Part shown: positions 44,055 to 51,516 of the stretch, piece after piece
Layout of the letters: each line of letters opens with the position of its first letter
How positions within the stretch are numbered: position 1 is the stretch's first letter
From: Inediibacterium massiliense
Lineage (GTDB): Bacteria; Bacillota; Clostridia; Peptostreptococcales; Thermotaleaceae
DNA length: 64,000 nucleotides
Direction: 5' to 3'
Assembly: GCF_001282725.1 (NCBI RefSeq)
Contig: NZ_LN876587.1
Coordinates: 596,075 to 660,074 of the forward strand
The notes under the pieces: model-generated
Databases searched by the model: none
The model's input: only the letters and a program-made list of their open reading frames with translations
What the model was told of the DNA's origin: nothing
Position numbers and translations under genes: made by a program

Positions 44055-44148
44055 ATAAGTGTTCTTTACTTATTTATAATATACCATAATAGAAGGTATT
44101 TATTCAATACAAAATTTCAATATTAGTATATTATTTGTAGTAAACCTC

Positions 44149-44220
44149 AACATAAGATGTATTTAAATGAGAATGTATTTATAGAAGCTGAATATAAAGT
44201 TGTTAACATAAGATGTATTT
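44149..44220. repeat. Two copies of AACATAAGATGTATTT
   Basis: The 16-bp sequence occurs at 44149-44164 and 44205-44220, 56 nt apart. Each includes the inverted element ACAT-AAG-ATGT. They lie between the type I locus and the 3' end of the AraC gene, an area with no gene. Function unknown. Confidence 0.4.
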
Positions 44221-44258
44221 GAATTTTATATAAAAAATAATTTAGATAATTTAAATGA

Positions 44259-44288
44259 AAAATACACCATAAAGATAGGGTGTATTTT
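44259..44288 (-). terminator. Terminator of the AraC-type gene
   Basis: AAAATACACC (44259-44268) pairs with GGTGTATTTT (44279-44288). On the minus strand it follows the stop codon and is followed by TTCATTT. Confidence 0.55.
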
Positions 44289-45258
44289 ATTTTGATAGAG
44301 ATAGTTTTCGATATTCGCTAGGCAATAGTCCTGTATTTTTTCGAAATAATTGAGAAAATCTACTGGCATTTTTATAGCCTACAATGTGGGAGATTTGATG
44401 AATTGCTAAGTCGGTATTTGTAAGTAAATACTCTGCATGACTTATGCGTCTGTTTTGTATATATTCTGTAATGGTGCATTTATAAACCTTTTTGAAGGTA
44501 GATTTCAGCTTTGTCGTTCCCATACAAGCAATTTTTACAAGGTGATTAAGTGTGATATCGAAAGCAAAATGATCATTTATGTATGTGGTAACGGATGCTA
44601 AACTATCTAAATCTTGTCTATATAGGTTTTTAAATGGATAAGATATTTGTTCTTGCTTTGTTTTTTCAATAATAAGAGACATAGCTTCTGATACTTTTCC
44701 TTCATAATATAGCTTTGCGGATATACCAGATCCTCTAAAGTTTTTAATCTGTTTTAAAAGAAAAACCATCTCTAAAAAATTATTTGATCCATCTATACTA
44801 ATAAAAGCAGAATGAGGATCTTTATATTCTCCAGGATATTTCTTTTTTAAATAATCTTCGTAATACTCTGGCATAATGGTAATTCCTGTGGAACGAATGG
44901 GGATATTTTTATGATATACAGCTTGATAAAGAGTATTATAGCCAATATGACCCTTAATGCAATTACAGAATAAGCGTTTGTATGGTTTTAATTCTTCACC
45001 TGAAATGGAATCATAATAATTTACACTTAAATGTTTAGGTTGTTGACATTGTAAAAATAAATCTTCATAAAAGACAAAGTCCATAATAGAAATAGAGAAA
45101 AGATTGTCATGAGTATACACCCAATAATAACCTTTTCCTTTTTCAGGGGAAAGAGAAAAACAACTTCCTTCGCTGCTATATTGCTTAGTATCATTATCTA
45201 AATAAAATCCATTTTCTATTAAATAAGGAATATACACTTGATTCATGAGATCTTTCAT
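44287..45258 (-). CDS. AraC-family transcriptional regulator
   Basis: This 323-residue regulator has a C-terminal double helix-turn-helix: DITLNHLVKIACMGTTKLKS followed by TFKKVY; then AIHQISHIVGYKNASRFSQL and FRKNTGLLPSEYRK. The N-terminal 220 residues form an unassigned sensor domain (GKGYYWVYTHDNLFSISIMD). ATG at 45258 follows TAGGTGGTG; the upstream GTG codons sit in the ribosome site. It is divergent from the ATC hydrolase gene, which it probably regulates. Confidence 0.85.
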   Translation of the reverse strand: MKDLMNQVYIPYLIENGFYLDNDTKQYSSEGSCFSLSPEKGKGYYWVYTHDNLFSISIMDFVFYEDLFLQCQQPKHLSVNYYDSISGEELKPYKRLFCNCIKGHIGYNTLYQAVYHKNIPIRSTGITIMPEYYEDYLKKKYPGEYKDPHSAFISIDGSNNFLEMVFLLKQIKNFRGSGISAKLYYEGKVSEAMSLIIEKTKQEQISYPFKNLYRQDLDSLASVTTYINDHFAFDITLNHLVKIACMGTTKLKSTFKKVYKCTITEYIQNRRISHAEYLLTNTDLAIHQISHIVGYKNASRFSQLFRKNTGLLPSEYRKLSLSK

Positions 45259-45327
45259 TTTATTCACCACCTATGGCATGATTGGACGAAAAAATATCAC
45301 AAAGAGACTTATATACATAAATTTTAT

Positions 45328-45369
45328 TTACCTCATATAATGCATAAATTATAATATGAAGCGAGGTAA
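45328..45369. promoter_or_regulatory. Inverted repeat TTACCTC/GAGGTAA, candidate AraC operator
   Basis: TTACCTC (45328-45334) and GAGGTAA (45363-45369) are separated by 28 bp, with ATAT/ATAT extending the arms. It lies in the 208-bp divergent region between the AraC gene and the hydrolase, where an activator of both would bind. Confidence 0.45.
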
Positions 45370-45466
45370 TGATTTTCAATTTCATTTATTATATCGTTCA
45401 TTATTATAAAATTCAAGTTTGTAGAAAGAAAACTAGATCTGAAAGGATTAAAAGGAGATGAATATT

Positions 45467-46189
45467 ATGGACGGATTTACAGCAACTCATCATGCGCTTT
45501 TATTTGCTTGGATATCTAAAGCTGTAGTGCAAGCAGTAGGTGAAAAAGAGGGAGAGAGGATCCTTCGAAGGGCAGTAATAAAATATGCACATCAAAGAGG
45601 TAAAAGAATGGCACTGCGGGCCAAGGCTAATGGAGATCCACTGACAATGGCAAATTATATGGCTTATATAGAGTGGATGCCTCAAAAAGGGGAAATGGAA
45701 CAAAAGTTAGTTCAAAGAAGTCCCCACACTAGGGTGAATGTATTTAAATGCCCATGGCATACAGCTTGGAAAGAAAATAATTTAATGACATATGGTCGTT
45801 ATTTTTGTATGGAAGTAGATAAAGCCCTAGTAGAAGGATTTAATGAAGAGTTAGCAATCGATGTGAAGGGTACTCAGCCTAATAATGCAAAGTGTTGTGA
45901 TCTAATTTTTAAGGATGCTTATTTGACACCCTTAAATATAATTAAATTGATTTATAAGAAGCTGATTAAACCAGGGAAAAAAGCCATTATGTCTTGGGAA
46001 TATCATTCGGGACATTTGTATAAGACTATGGGAGAAGTAGTTGGTGAAGAGTTAGGACAACGAGCAGAAAAAGTCATGGCAACTGGGCTGAAGAATTTTA
46101 CCGACAGATATGGAAAAGAGGCTGGAGATATTGTGATAAGCTATAGAAATACGGATTTTGATATTTTGCCCAAAACACAGGTATCATGA
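45467..46189 (+). CDS. L-2-amino-thiazoline-4-carboxylic acid (ATC) hydrolase family protein
   Basis: This 240-residue protein is of the ATC hydrolase family (PF14196), whose founding member opens the thiazoline ring of ATC to S-carbamoyl-cysteine on the way to cysteine. Recognisable stretches are HHALLFAWISKAVVQAVGEK, YAHQRGKRMALRA, CPWHTAWKENNLMTYGRYFC, MEVDKAL and CCDLIFKDA. ATG at 45467 is chosen because AAAGGAG lies 9 nt before it; the in-frame ATG at 45458 abuts that site. Many family members have unknown substrates, so the activity is a family-level statement. Confidence 0.75.
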   Translation: MDGFTATHHALLFAWISKAVVQAVGEKEGERILRRAVIKYAHQRGKRMALRAKANGDPLTMANYMAYIEWMPQKGEMEQKLVQRSPHTRVNVFKCPWHTAWKENNLMTYGRYFCMEVDKALVEGFNEELAIDVKGTQPNNAKCCDLIFKDAYLTPLNIIKLIYKKLIKPGKKAIMSWEYHSGHLYKTMGEVVGEELGQRAEKVMATGLKNFTDRYGKEAGDIVISYRNTDFDILPKTQVS

Positions 46190-46218
46190 TCTTAATCAAT
46201 AGAGTAAAATGGGTATCG

Positions 46219-46249
46219 AAAAAGCAGGTGCAGTCACACCTGTTTTTTT
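46219..46249 (+). terminator. Terminator after the ATC hydrolase gene
   Basis: AAAAAGCAGGTG-CAGTCA-CACCTGTTTTTTT. It shares its stem with the type I locus terminator at 43993, 2.2 kb upstream. Confidence 0.85.
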
Positions 46250-46453
46250 AAATATATAATAAAAAATAAATTTTTTAAACATATAATTGGCATTTTACAA
46301 TAACTATAGAAAATAGTAATATAAAGGTGACAAAATGAGAATATTTATATAGAATATGCTTGGATACAAAAGTATAGTCTATTTTTAATAAGATATAGAA
46401 GGTTATAGTACCAAAGAAATAATATGATATATAAAAAAGGAGAGGATATACCA

Positions 46454-46813
46454 ATGATAGATGCAACAAAATATCATAAGGAAGGATATAATTGTGCGGA
46501 ATCTATAGTAAAGGCATTAAATGAAGAAAAAGGTACAGATATTCCAGTTTCTATTGCAAGTCCTTTTGGAAGTGGTATGACAGTAGGAAGTACCTGTGGA
46601 GCAATTACAGGAGCTATTATTGCTGTAGGATCACTTAAAGGGAGAAAAGAAGCAAAAGATAAGAATGAATCAAGAAAATATACAAAAGAAATCATGAACA
46701 AAATAAAAGAAAAATATGGTACATTTGATTGTTTGGAGTTAAAGAAAAAAGGTGTATCTTGCAATGAAATCATAGAGTATACCTATAATATTTTAAAAGA
46801 AACTTTAGAGTAG
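46454..46813 (+). CDS. C_GCAxxG_C_C family redox-active protein
   Basis: This 119-residue protein has the conserved cysteine pattern NCAESIVKAL, GSTCGAITGAI, FDCLELKKKGVSC, typical of the PF09719 family of putative redox or metal-binding proteins. GSGMTVGSTCGAITGAI corresponds to the G-C-A-x-x-G core. The start at 46454 follows AAAAGGAGAGG; an ATG at 46424 lies ahead of that site. It is upstream of a NifX-like protein with separate promoter features. Confidence 0.82.
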   Translation: MIDATKYHKEGYNCAESIVKALNEEKGTDIPVSIASPFGSGMTVGSTCGAITGAIIAVGSLKGRKEAKDKNESRKYTKEIMNKIKEKYGTFDCLELKKKGVSCNEIIEYTYNILKETLE

Positions 46814-46909
46814 AAAATGAAATATATTCTTTTAAAACATAATTTATTATCTATTGGCAATAAATAGTGTATAATATAATTTAAAAGAATATGATAAGGA
46901 GGAATATAA

Positions 46910-47263
46910 ATGAAAATAGCGTTACCAACTAGAGGTGGAAAGATAGATAGTCATTTTGGACATTGTGAATACTATACTATTGTTGAAATCAATGACAAGA
47001 AAGAAGTTGTTTCAAAAGAAACATTAGAATCACCAGAAGGTTGTGGTTGTAAATCAAATATTGCATATACTCTATCAGAGATAGGGGTAGAGTGGATGTT
47101 AGCAGGAAATATGGGGCAAGGAGCAGTAAATGTTCTTGCTTCACAAAATATTAAGGTTGTAAGAGGATGCTCAGGAGATGTGGATACAGTTGTAAAGGAT
47201 TGGCTAGAAGGAAAGGTTAAAGATAACTTGATGACATGTGATCATCATGATTGCAATCACTAA
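46910..47263 (+). CDS. Dinitrogenase iron-molybdenum cofactor (NifX/NifB) family protein
   Basis: This 117-residue protein has the NifX-like fold: MKIALPTRGGKIDSHFGHCE, EWMLAGNMGQGAVNVLASQN and IKVVRGCSGD. The C-terminus carries a CDHHDCNH metal-binding tail. Stand-alone members bind Fe-S or metal clusters. No nitrogenase genes are present, so it is probably part of a general metal-cluster handling process. A TATAAT box lies about 45 nt upstream. Confidence 0.85.
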   Translation: MKIALPTRGGKIDSHFGHCEYYTIVEINDKKEVVSKETLESPEGCGCKSNIAYTLSEIGVEWMLAGNMGQGAVNVLASQNIKVVRGCSGDVDTVVKDWLEGKVKDNLMTCDHHDCNH

Positions 47264-47318
47264 AATATAGTACTTATTAGATGAAAATTATAGTGGTTTA
47301 TTTTATGGATATGAATTA

Positions 47319-47356
47319 AAAAATACAGCATGGTATAAAACTATGCTGTATTTTTT
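47319..47356. terminator. Bidirectional terminator between convergent genes
   Basis: AAAATACAGCATGG pairs with CTATGCTGTATTTT around TATAAAA, with T-runs on both strands. It serves the NifX-like gene and the TtcA-like gene. Confidence 0.8.
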
Positions 47357-48098
47357 ATTGATTTGCTTTATTCCAAAATTTATTTAAATCAACATTAGAC
47401 AAAGAAGATAATATTTTTTGAGAAGCATCAGGATAAGTTTTTTCTAAACTAAAAAGTAAATGCTTCATTTCTTCTCTAGTAGTTTTTTTATCCATAGGAC
47501 AAGTGCTTTGGATGATAGGAAGATCATATTGATTGGTCAAAGATTCAATCAAATCTTCTCTGAGATAAATCAAAGGTCTTATAATATGCATATCTTTTTT
47601 AGGATTATATGTATTAGGATGAAAGGTCCCTAGCTTTCCTACCTTGAGTACATTCATAAAAAGAGTTTCAATTACATCATCCGTATTATGGCCAAGTGCA
47701 ATTTTTTTGATATGATGGTCTTTTGCTACTCTAGAAAGAGCGCCTCTTCTTAGGGTAGAACAAAGAGAACATGGATTTTTTTCTTTTCTTTCATGAAATA
47801 CTACATGAGAAATATTTGTTTTTTCAACAATAAGTGGAATATTATTTTCTTCACAAAAGTCTTTTAAAGGTCTCATATCCATTTCAAATCCTAAATCAAT
47901 ATGGATTCCTATAAGCTCAAAATCTTTTATATAAGTAAGTTGAATAAGCTTTAAGCAAAATAAAAGAAAAATACTATCCTTTCCACCTGATAATCCAACA
48001 GCAATAGAATCACCCTTTTGAATCATATTAAAATCATCAATGGCTTTTCGAATTTGATTTAAAAATTGTTTATTATAATATTTTTTAAATAAAATCAT
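47355..48098 (-). CDS. TtcA-like tRNA 2-thiocytidine biosynthesis protein
   Basis: This 247-residue PP-loop ATPase has the motif AVGLSGGKDSIFLLFCLK (about residue 33), the central C-x-x-C in NPCSLCSTLRRGAL and IALGHNTDDVIETLFMN. A further cysteine (STCPMDKKTTREEM) fits the Fe-S cluster of the family. It thiolates a tRNA base, probably cytidine 32. It is 10 nt downstream of the FAH-family gene and shares its transcription unit. Confidence 0.85.
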   Translation of the reverse strand: MILFKKYYNKQFLNQIRKAIDDFNMIQKGDSIAVGLSGGKDSIFLLFCLKLIQLTYIKDFELIGIHIDLGFEMDMRPLKDFCEENNIPLIVEKTNISHVVFHERKEKNPCSLCSTLRRGALSRVAKDHHIKKIALGHNTDDVIETLFMNVLKVGKLGTFHPNTYNPKKDMHIIRPLIYLREDLIESLTNQYDLPIIQSTCPMDKKTTREEMKHLLFSLEKTYPDASQKILSSLSNVDLNKFWNKANQ

Positions 48099-48108
48099 AA
48101 AATACTCC

Positions 48109-49008
48109 TTATTTTACAAAATTAGTGAGTGTTCCTATTTTTTCGATAAAACAATCTATTTGATCTCCTGATTTTAAAAATTTAAAAGGAGTAAAACCAA
48201 GACCTACTCCTGAAGGCGTGCCCGTAATGATAATATCTCCTGCTTTTAGATACATTCCTTTAGATAAATCACTAATAATGTGAGAAATGTCAAAAATCAT
48301 ATTCTTTGTATTGGAATTTTGTCTTACTTCTCCATTTACCATACATTTTATATCTAATTTAATAGGAAAAGGAATTTCACTTTTATGAACTAAGTAAGGA
48401 CCCATAGGGCAAAAGGTTTCTAAACTTTTGCCTTTAAACCACTGCATATGCTTTCTCTGAATATTTCTAGCAGATATATCATTGACAATGGTATATCCAA
48501 AAATATAATCTTGTGCATCTTCTGGTTTAATATTGATTCCGTCTTTGCCAATGACGATAGCTAATTCCACTTCATAATCTAGTTTATCTGTAAGATCAGA
48601 ATGAGAATTAATAAAATCTTTATGGCCAATGGCAGGGTTTGCAACTTTAGAAAAATAAATAGGAAATTTAGGAATAGAGTCATCAGCTCCAGATAGCCCA
48701 GATACTTCTTTTACATGATCTATGTAATTTTTCCCTAGACAAAAGAGATTTCTTTTAGGATAAGGAATAGGGGCATGTAATTTAATATTTTCTAAAGAGA
48801 TTTCAGCAAATTGATTTTCCTCTAAAATATCTTTTATTTTTTTAACCCCCAAATTTTTATGATCCCATTCTATGAAATCCATTAAAGTTTTAGGACACTC
48901 TTTTTGAATATACTCAAAAACATCTTCTATAAGAATAACGTGGGTTTTACTCTCTGTTAATACACCAAAAGTTTCTTTTTCTTGATAAATAAAAGTAGCA
49001 AAGTACAT
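48109..49008 (-). CDS. Fumarylacetoacetate hydrolase family protein
   Basis: This 299-residue protein has FCLGKNYIDHVKEVSG, the metal-ligand acidic site in KLDYEVELAIVIGKDG, GYTIVNDISARNIQRKHMQW and the end TGTPSGVGLGFTPFKFL. The fold acts on oxo acids by C-C cleavage, decarboxylation or isomerisation. The partner gene is a tRNA thiolase, so the context gives no substrate. Confidence 0.85.
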   Translation of the reverse strand: MYFATFIYQEKETFGVLTESKTHVILIEDVFEYIQKECPKTLMDFIEWDHKNLGVKKIKDILEENQFAEISLENIKLHAPIPYPKRNLFCLGKNYIDHVKEVSGLSGADDSIPKFPIYFSKVANPAIGHKDFINSHSDLTDKLDYEVELAIVIGKDGINIKPEDAQDYIFGYTIVNDISARNIQRKHMQWFKGKSLETFCPMGPYLVHKSEIPFPIKLDIKCMVNGEVRQNSNTKNMIFDISHIISDLSKGMYLKAGDIIITGTPSGVGLGFTPFKFLKSGDQIDCFIEKIGTLTNFVK

Positions 49009-49076
49009 AGAATCAATCCTTTCTATGAATGAAATGATATTTAAAAATTAAGTTCTAGTTAAAAATATAAATTCCT

Positions 49077-50168
49077 TTATTTTTGTTGAGTTTCTGCTAA
49101 AAGAAGATCGACCATTCTTCCGTAACTATGAATACCATCTGATTGTTGATTGGATTTTAAATAGGCATCATTAACCTTTGAAGAGGTTTCTTCTATTGGT
49201 CCTTTGTATTGTTCCCAAAACTCATGAATGTTTTCTAAGTCTTTTTTTACTCCAATGCTATAGGTATTGCGAATCTTTACATACTTTTTTTCATCATAGG
49301 TATAAAGAGCATTCATAGAATGAATGAGTGCCAATAAAACTCCAGAGTACTGAAAATTTTCATCGGGATGAATCTTACAGGTAATATAAGCTATATAGTT
49401 TGCTTCATCTTCTCTTGCAAAGCCTCTTTGATGTGCCATTTCATGACAGATGGTACTAGGAATCATGCAGTCAGGTACTTTTTTATTGATATTGGCTTCT
49501 CCTGTAAAAGGAGAGTAAATTCCTGATATACCCATCCATGAAAGAGCATTAGAAAAATATATTTCTTTTGGTGTTGAATATTTACCTTTAAGAATAGGAT
49601 AAGTATTGGATGCTAAAATATATCCCGTATTCGCTTTTTCTAATAAATTGTTACCTTCTTTTTTCAAAGTCATAATACCTTGATGATTTTCATCTACCTT
49701 TGTTCTGAGAATATTAGCTTTGTTTGTAAGAATAACACATAAATTTTCAAGGTCTTCAACAGAATAAGGAGCTATCGAAAGATGAGTGATTTCTGAAAGG
49801 GGAAGTCTATAATAATTTAGTCCCCAAAGAAGCATAAATAAAAAATAAATGATATTAATAGAAATAAAAATTGAAATGAAAAAAGACAAAAGAATAGATT
49901 TTCTATTTTTTTTGTAAGTAATTATTTTTTTTATAAAAATGATAACTTTATATAGAATAAATAAAATCAAAAATATAAAAAGATATTCTCCTATAGAAAA
50001 ATCAAAAATACGATTAAAAAAGTTTAAAATCATGCTAATCATTCTATATAAACCATTAGAATACCAATTTTCTATCCAGAAGGGATAAAATGATGCTGTG
50101 TAACGAATACTTAAATTGAGAATAAAAAGGATTATACGAATCATAAAAAATTTTATAGATTTTTTCAA
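49077..50168 (-). CDS. DUF3810 membrane protein with a zinc-metallopeptidase motif
   Basis: This 363-residue protein has two to three N-terminal membrane helices (IRIILFILNLSIRY; then IGEYLFIFLILFILYKVIIF; then SFFISIFISINIIYFLFMLL). A large extracellular domain follows with HEMAHQRGFAREDEANYIAY, an HExxH zinc site plus a downstream glutamate. DUF3810 has this character. It starts at TTG behind AGGAGGA. The peptidase activity is likely but unproven. Confidence 0.8.
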   Translation of the reverse strand: MKKSIKFFMIRIILFILNLSIRYTASFYPFWIENWYSNGLYRMISMILNFFNRIFDFSIGEYLFIFLILFILYKVIIFIKKIITYKKNRKSILLSFFISIFISINIIYFLFMLLWGLNYYRLPLSEITHLSIAPYSVEDLENLCVILTNKANILRTKVDENHQGIMTLKKEGNNLLEKANTGYILASNTYPILKGKYSTPKEIYFSNALSWMGISGIYSPFTGEANINKKVPDCMIPSTICHEMAHQRGFAREDEANYIAYITCKIHPDENFQYSGVLLALIHSMNALYTYDEKKYVKIRNTYSIGVKKDLENIHEFWEQYKGPIEETSSKVNDAYLKSNQQSDGIHSYGRMVDLLLAETQQK

Positions 50169-50360
50169 AATAGAATCCTCCTATTTTATTTTGCTTTAGT
50201 TTATTATACTTCTTTTTACTAGAATTATAGGATGAATTTTATGAAAGTTACTTTTGGGAGGATTTGTAAAATGTTATATATATAGATATAATAAAACGTA
50301 TGGAATATAATAGAAGAAATAAAAAATGTATACTATACACTAAAAAATAAGGAGAATCTT

Positions 50361-51260
50361 ATGAAAAAAAATCAATTCAAACTCATATCAAGTGCGTTAG
50401 ATTCAAGATTTTTACCAAATTTCTTTGTAGCCCCTATTTTAACCATTATTTTTATTATTGTAGGTCAAATTATTGGAGTCATTTCATATAAAATGCTTGT
50501 ACCATACATACTACATGAGGAGTTGAATTTTACGATCTTTATGATTTTATCATGTGGTTTTGTTTTTATGTGTGTGTTTGCATGGGTAAAATTGGTTGAA
50601 AAACGATCATTTTCATCTATTGGATTTTTTAAAGAAAATGTAATTTCTCAATATTTGATTGGATTTGGAGTAGGTGCACTCATGTTTTTTGCAGTTATGA
50701 TTTTGCTCTTTGTTTCAGGACAGGCAAAAATAAATCTAGATACCACTATTTCATTTGGAATTTCTACTATTTCAGGTATTTTGATTGTTTTGCCAGGGTG
50801 GATGATTCAAGGTGGATCAGAGGAAGTAGTTACCCGTGGATGGCTGATGAATGTTCTTAGTGCAAGATATAACATGGCTGCAGGCCTTTTCGTATCCTCA
50901 TCGTTGTTTGGCGTTTTACATTTATTGAATAATCATGTAAGTTTCTTAGCTATTTTAAATATTATTTTAGTCGGGCTATTTTTTGGACTTTATGCTTTAA
51001 AAACAGATAATATTTGGGGCGCTTGTGGTGCCCATAGTGCATGGAATTGGGTTCAAGGAAATATTTTTGGACTAGAAGTCAGTGGAAATTCTATTCCTTC
51101 TGTCAGTTTCTTTCAAACGAAATTAACTGGGATTCAGTGGATCACAGGGGGGGCGTTTGGACCAGAAGCAGGACTGGCAGCAACATTGATTTTACTTATA
51201 GGAATTGTACTTGTAGGAAAATCTATAAAGAAGAGAGAGTATTATATTGGTAATCTTTGA
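50361..51260 (+). CDS. CPBP-family (CAAX-protease-like) intramembrane protease
   Basis: This 299-residue membrane protein has about eight hydrophobic segments. The Abi/CPBP motif EEVVTRGWLMNVL gives the Glu-Glu and Arg at about residues 154-159. The second motif FGVLHLLNN and the third GAHSAWNW carry the histidines. Such proteins are implicated in self-immunity and prenyl-protein processing. It stands alone. Confidence 0.82.
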   Translation: MKKNQFKLISSALDSRFLPNFFVAPILTIIFIIVGQIIGVISYKMLVPYILHEELNFTIFMILSCGFVFMCVFAWVKLVEKRSFSSIGFFKENVISQYLIGFGVGALMFFAVMILLFVSGQAKINLDTTISFGISTISGILIVLPGWMIQGGSEEVVTRGWLMNVLSARYNMAAGLFVSSSLFGVLHLLNNHVSFLAILNIILVGLFFGLYALKTDNIWGACGAHSAWNWVQGNIFGLEVSGNSIPSVSFFQTKLTGIQWITGGAFGPEAGLAATLILLIGIVLVGKSIKKREYYIGNL

Positions 51261-51487
51261 GGAAAGTAGATTTTGAGGGATTACAATGAATGATGTAATC
51301 TCTGTTTTATTTTATTCATGAAAAAATTGATATTTCAATGGGTACTACAAATTATTCATGTCAACATGAATATAGGTGTAAAAATTAGCAGAAAAAGAAG
51401 GTATATTGACTAAAACTATTTGTATTAATTTTTTTAGTATATTTTAAAATTGCCATAAAATTCTTTGTAAGGTATAATATCCACTGT

Positions 51488-51499
51488 ACAATATGTTGT
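51488..51499. promoter_or_regulatory. Candidate NrdR-type box before nrdD
   Basis: ACAATATGTTGT resembles the ACA-ATAT-TGT core of NrdR boxes. It lies about 17 nt before the proposed nrdD start, downstream of TATAAT at about 51475. A single copy is present, while NrdR usually uses two, so this is tentative. Confidence 0.3.
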
Positions 51500-51516
51500 G
51501 ATTGGATGTGGATGAA

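Larger units (their letters stand above)
43840..44100. other. par/Fst-like type I toxin-antitoxin locus
   Basis: Elements in order: a plus-strand -10 TATAAT at about 43854, AAAGGAGG (43877-43884), a 17-bp sequence TGAACCTTATTGTCTCG (43885-43901), a small hydrophobic reading frame, and a perfect 16-bp bidirectional terminator (43993-44030). An exact second copy of the 17-bp repeat lies at 44038-44054. Minus-strand promoter-like boxes lie beyond it (TTGAAT and TATATT in the complement of about 44080-44105). Convergent RNAs that share 5' repeats and a common terminator are the plan of the enterococcal par/fst locus. Confidence 0.6.

Noticed and set aside
44149-44220. Two spaced repeats considered as the start of a CRISPR array
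   Set aside because: Only two 16-bp copies are present, with a single 40-bp spacer and no cas genes nearby.
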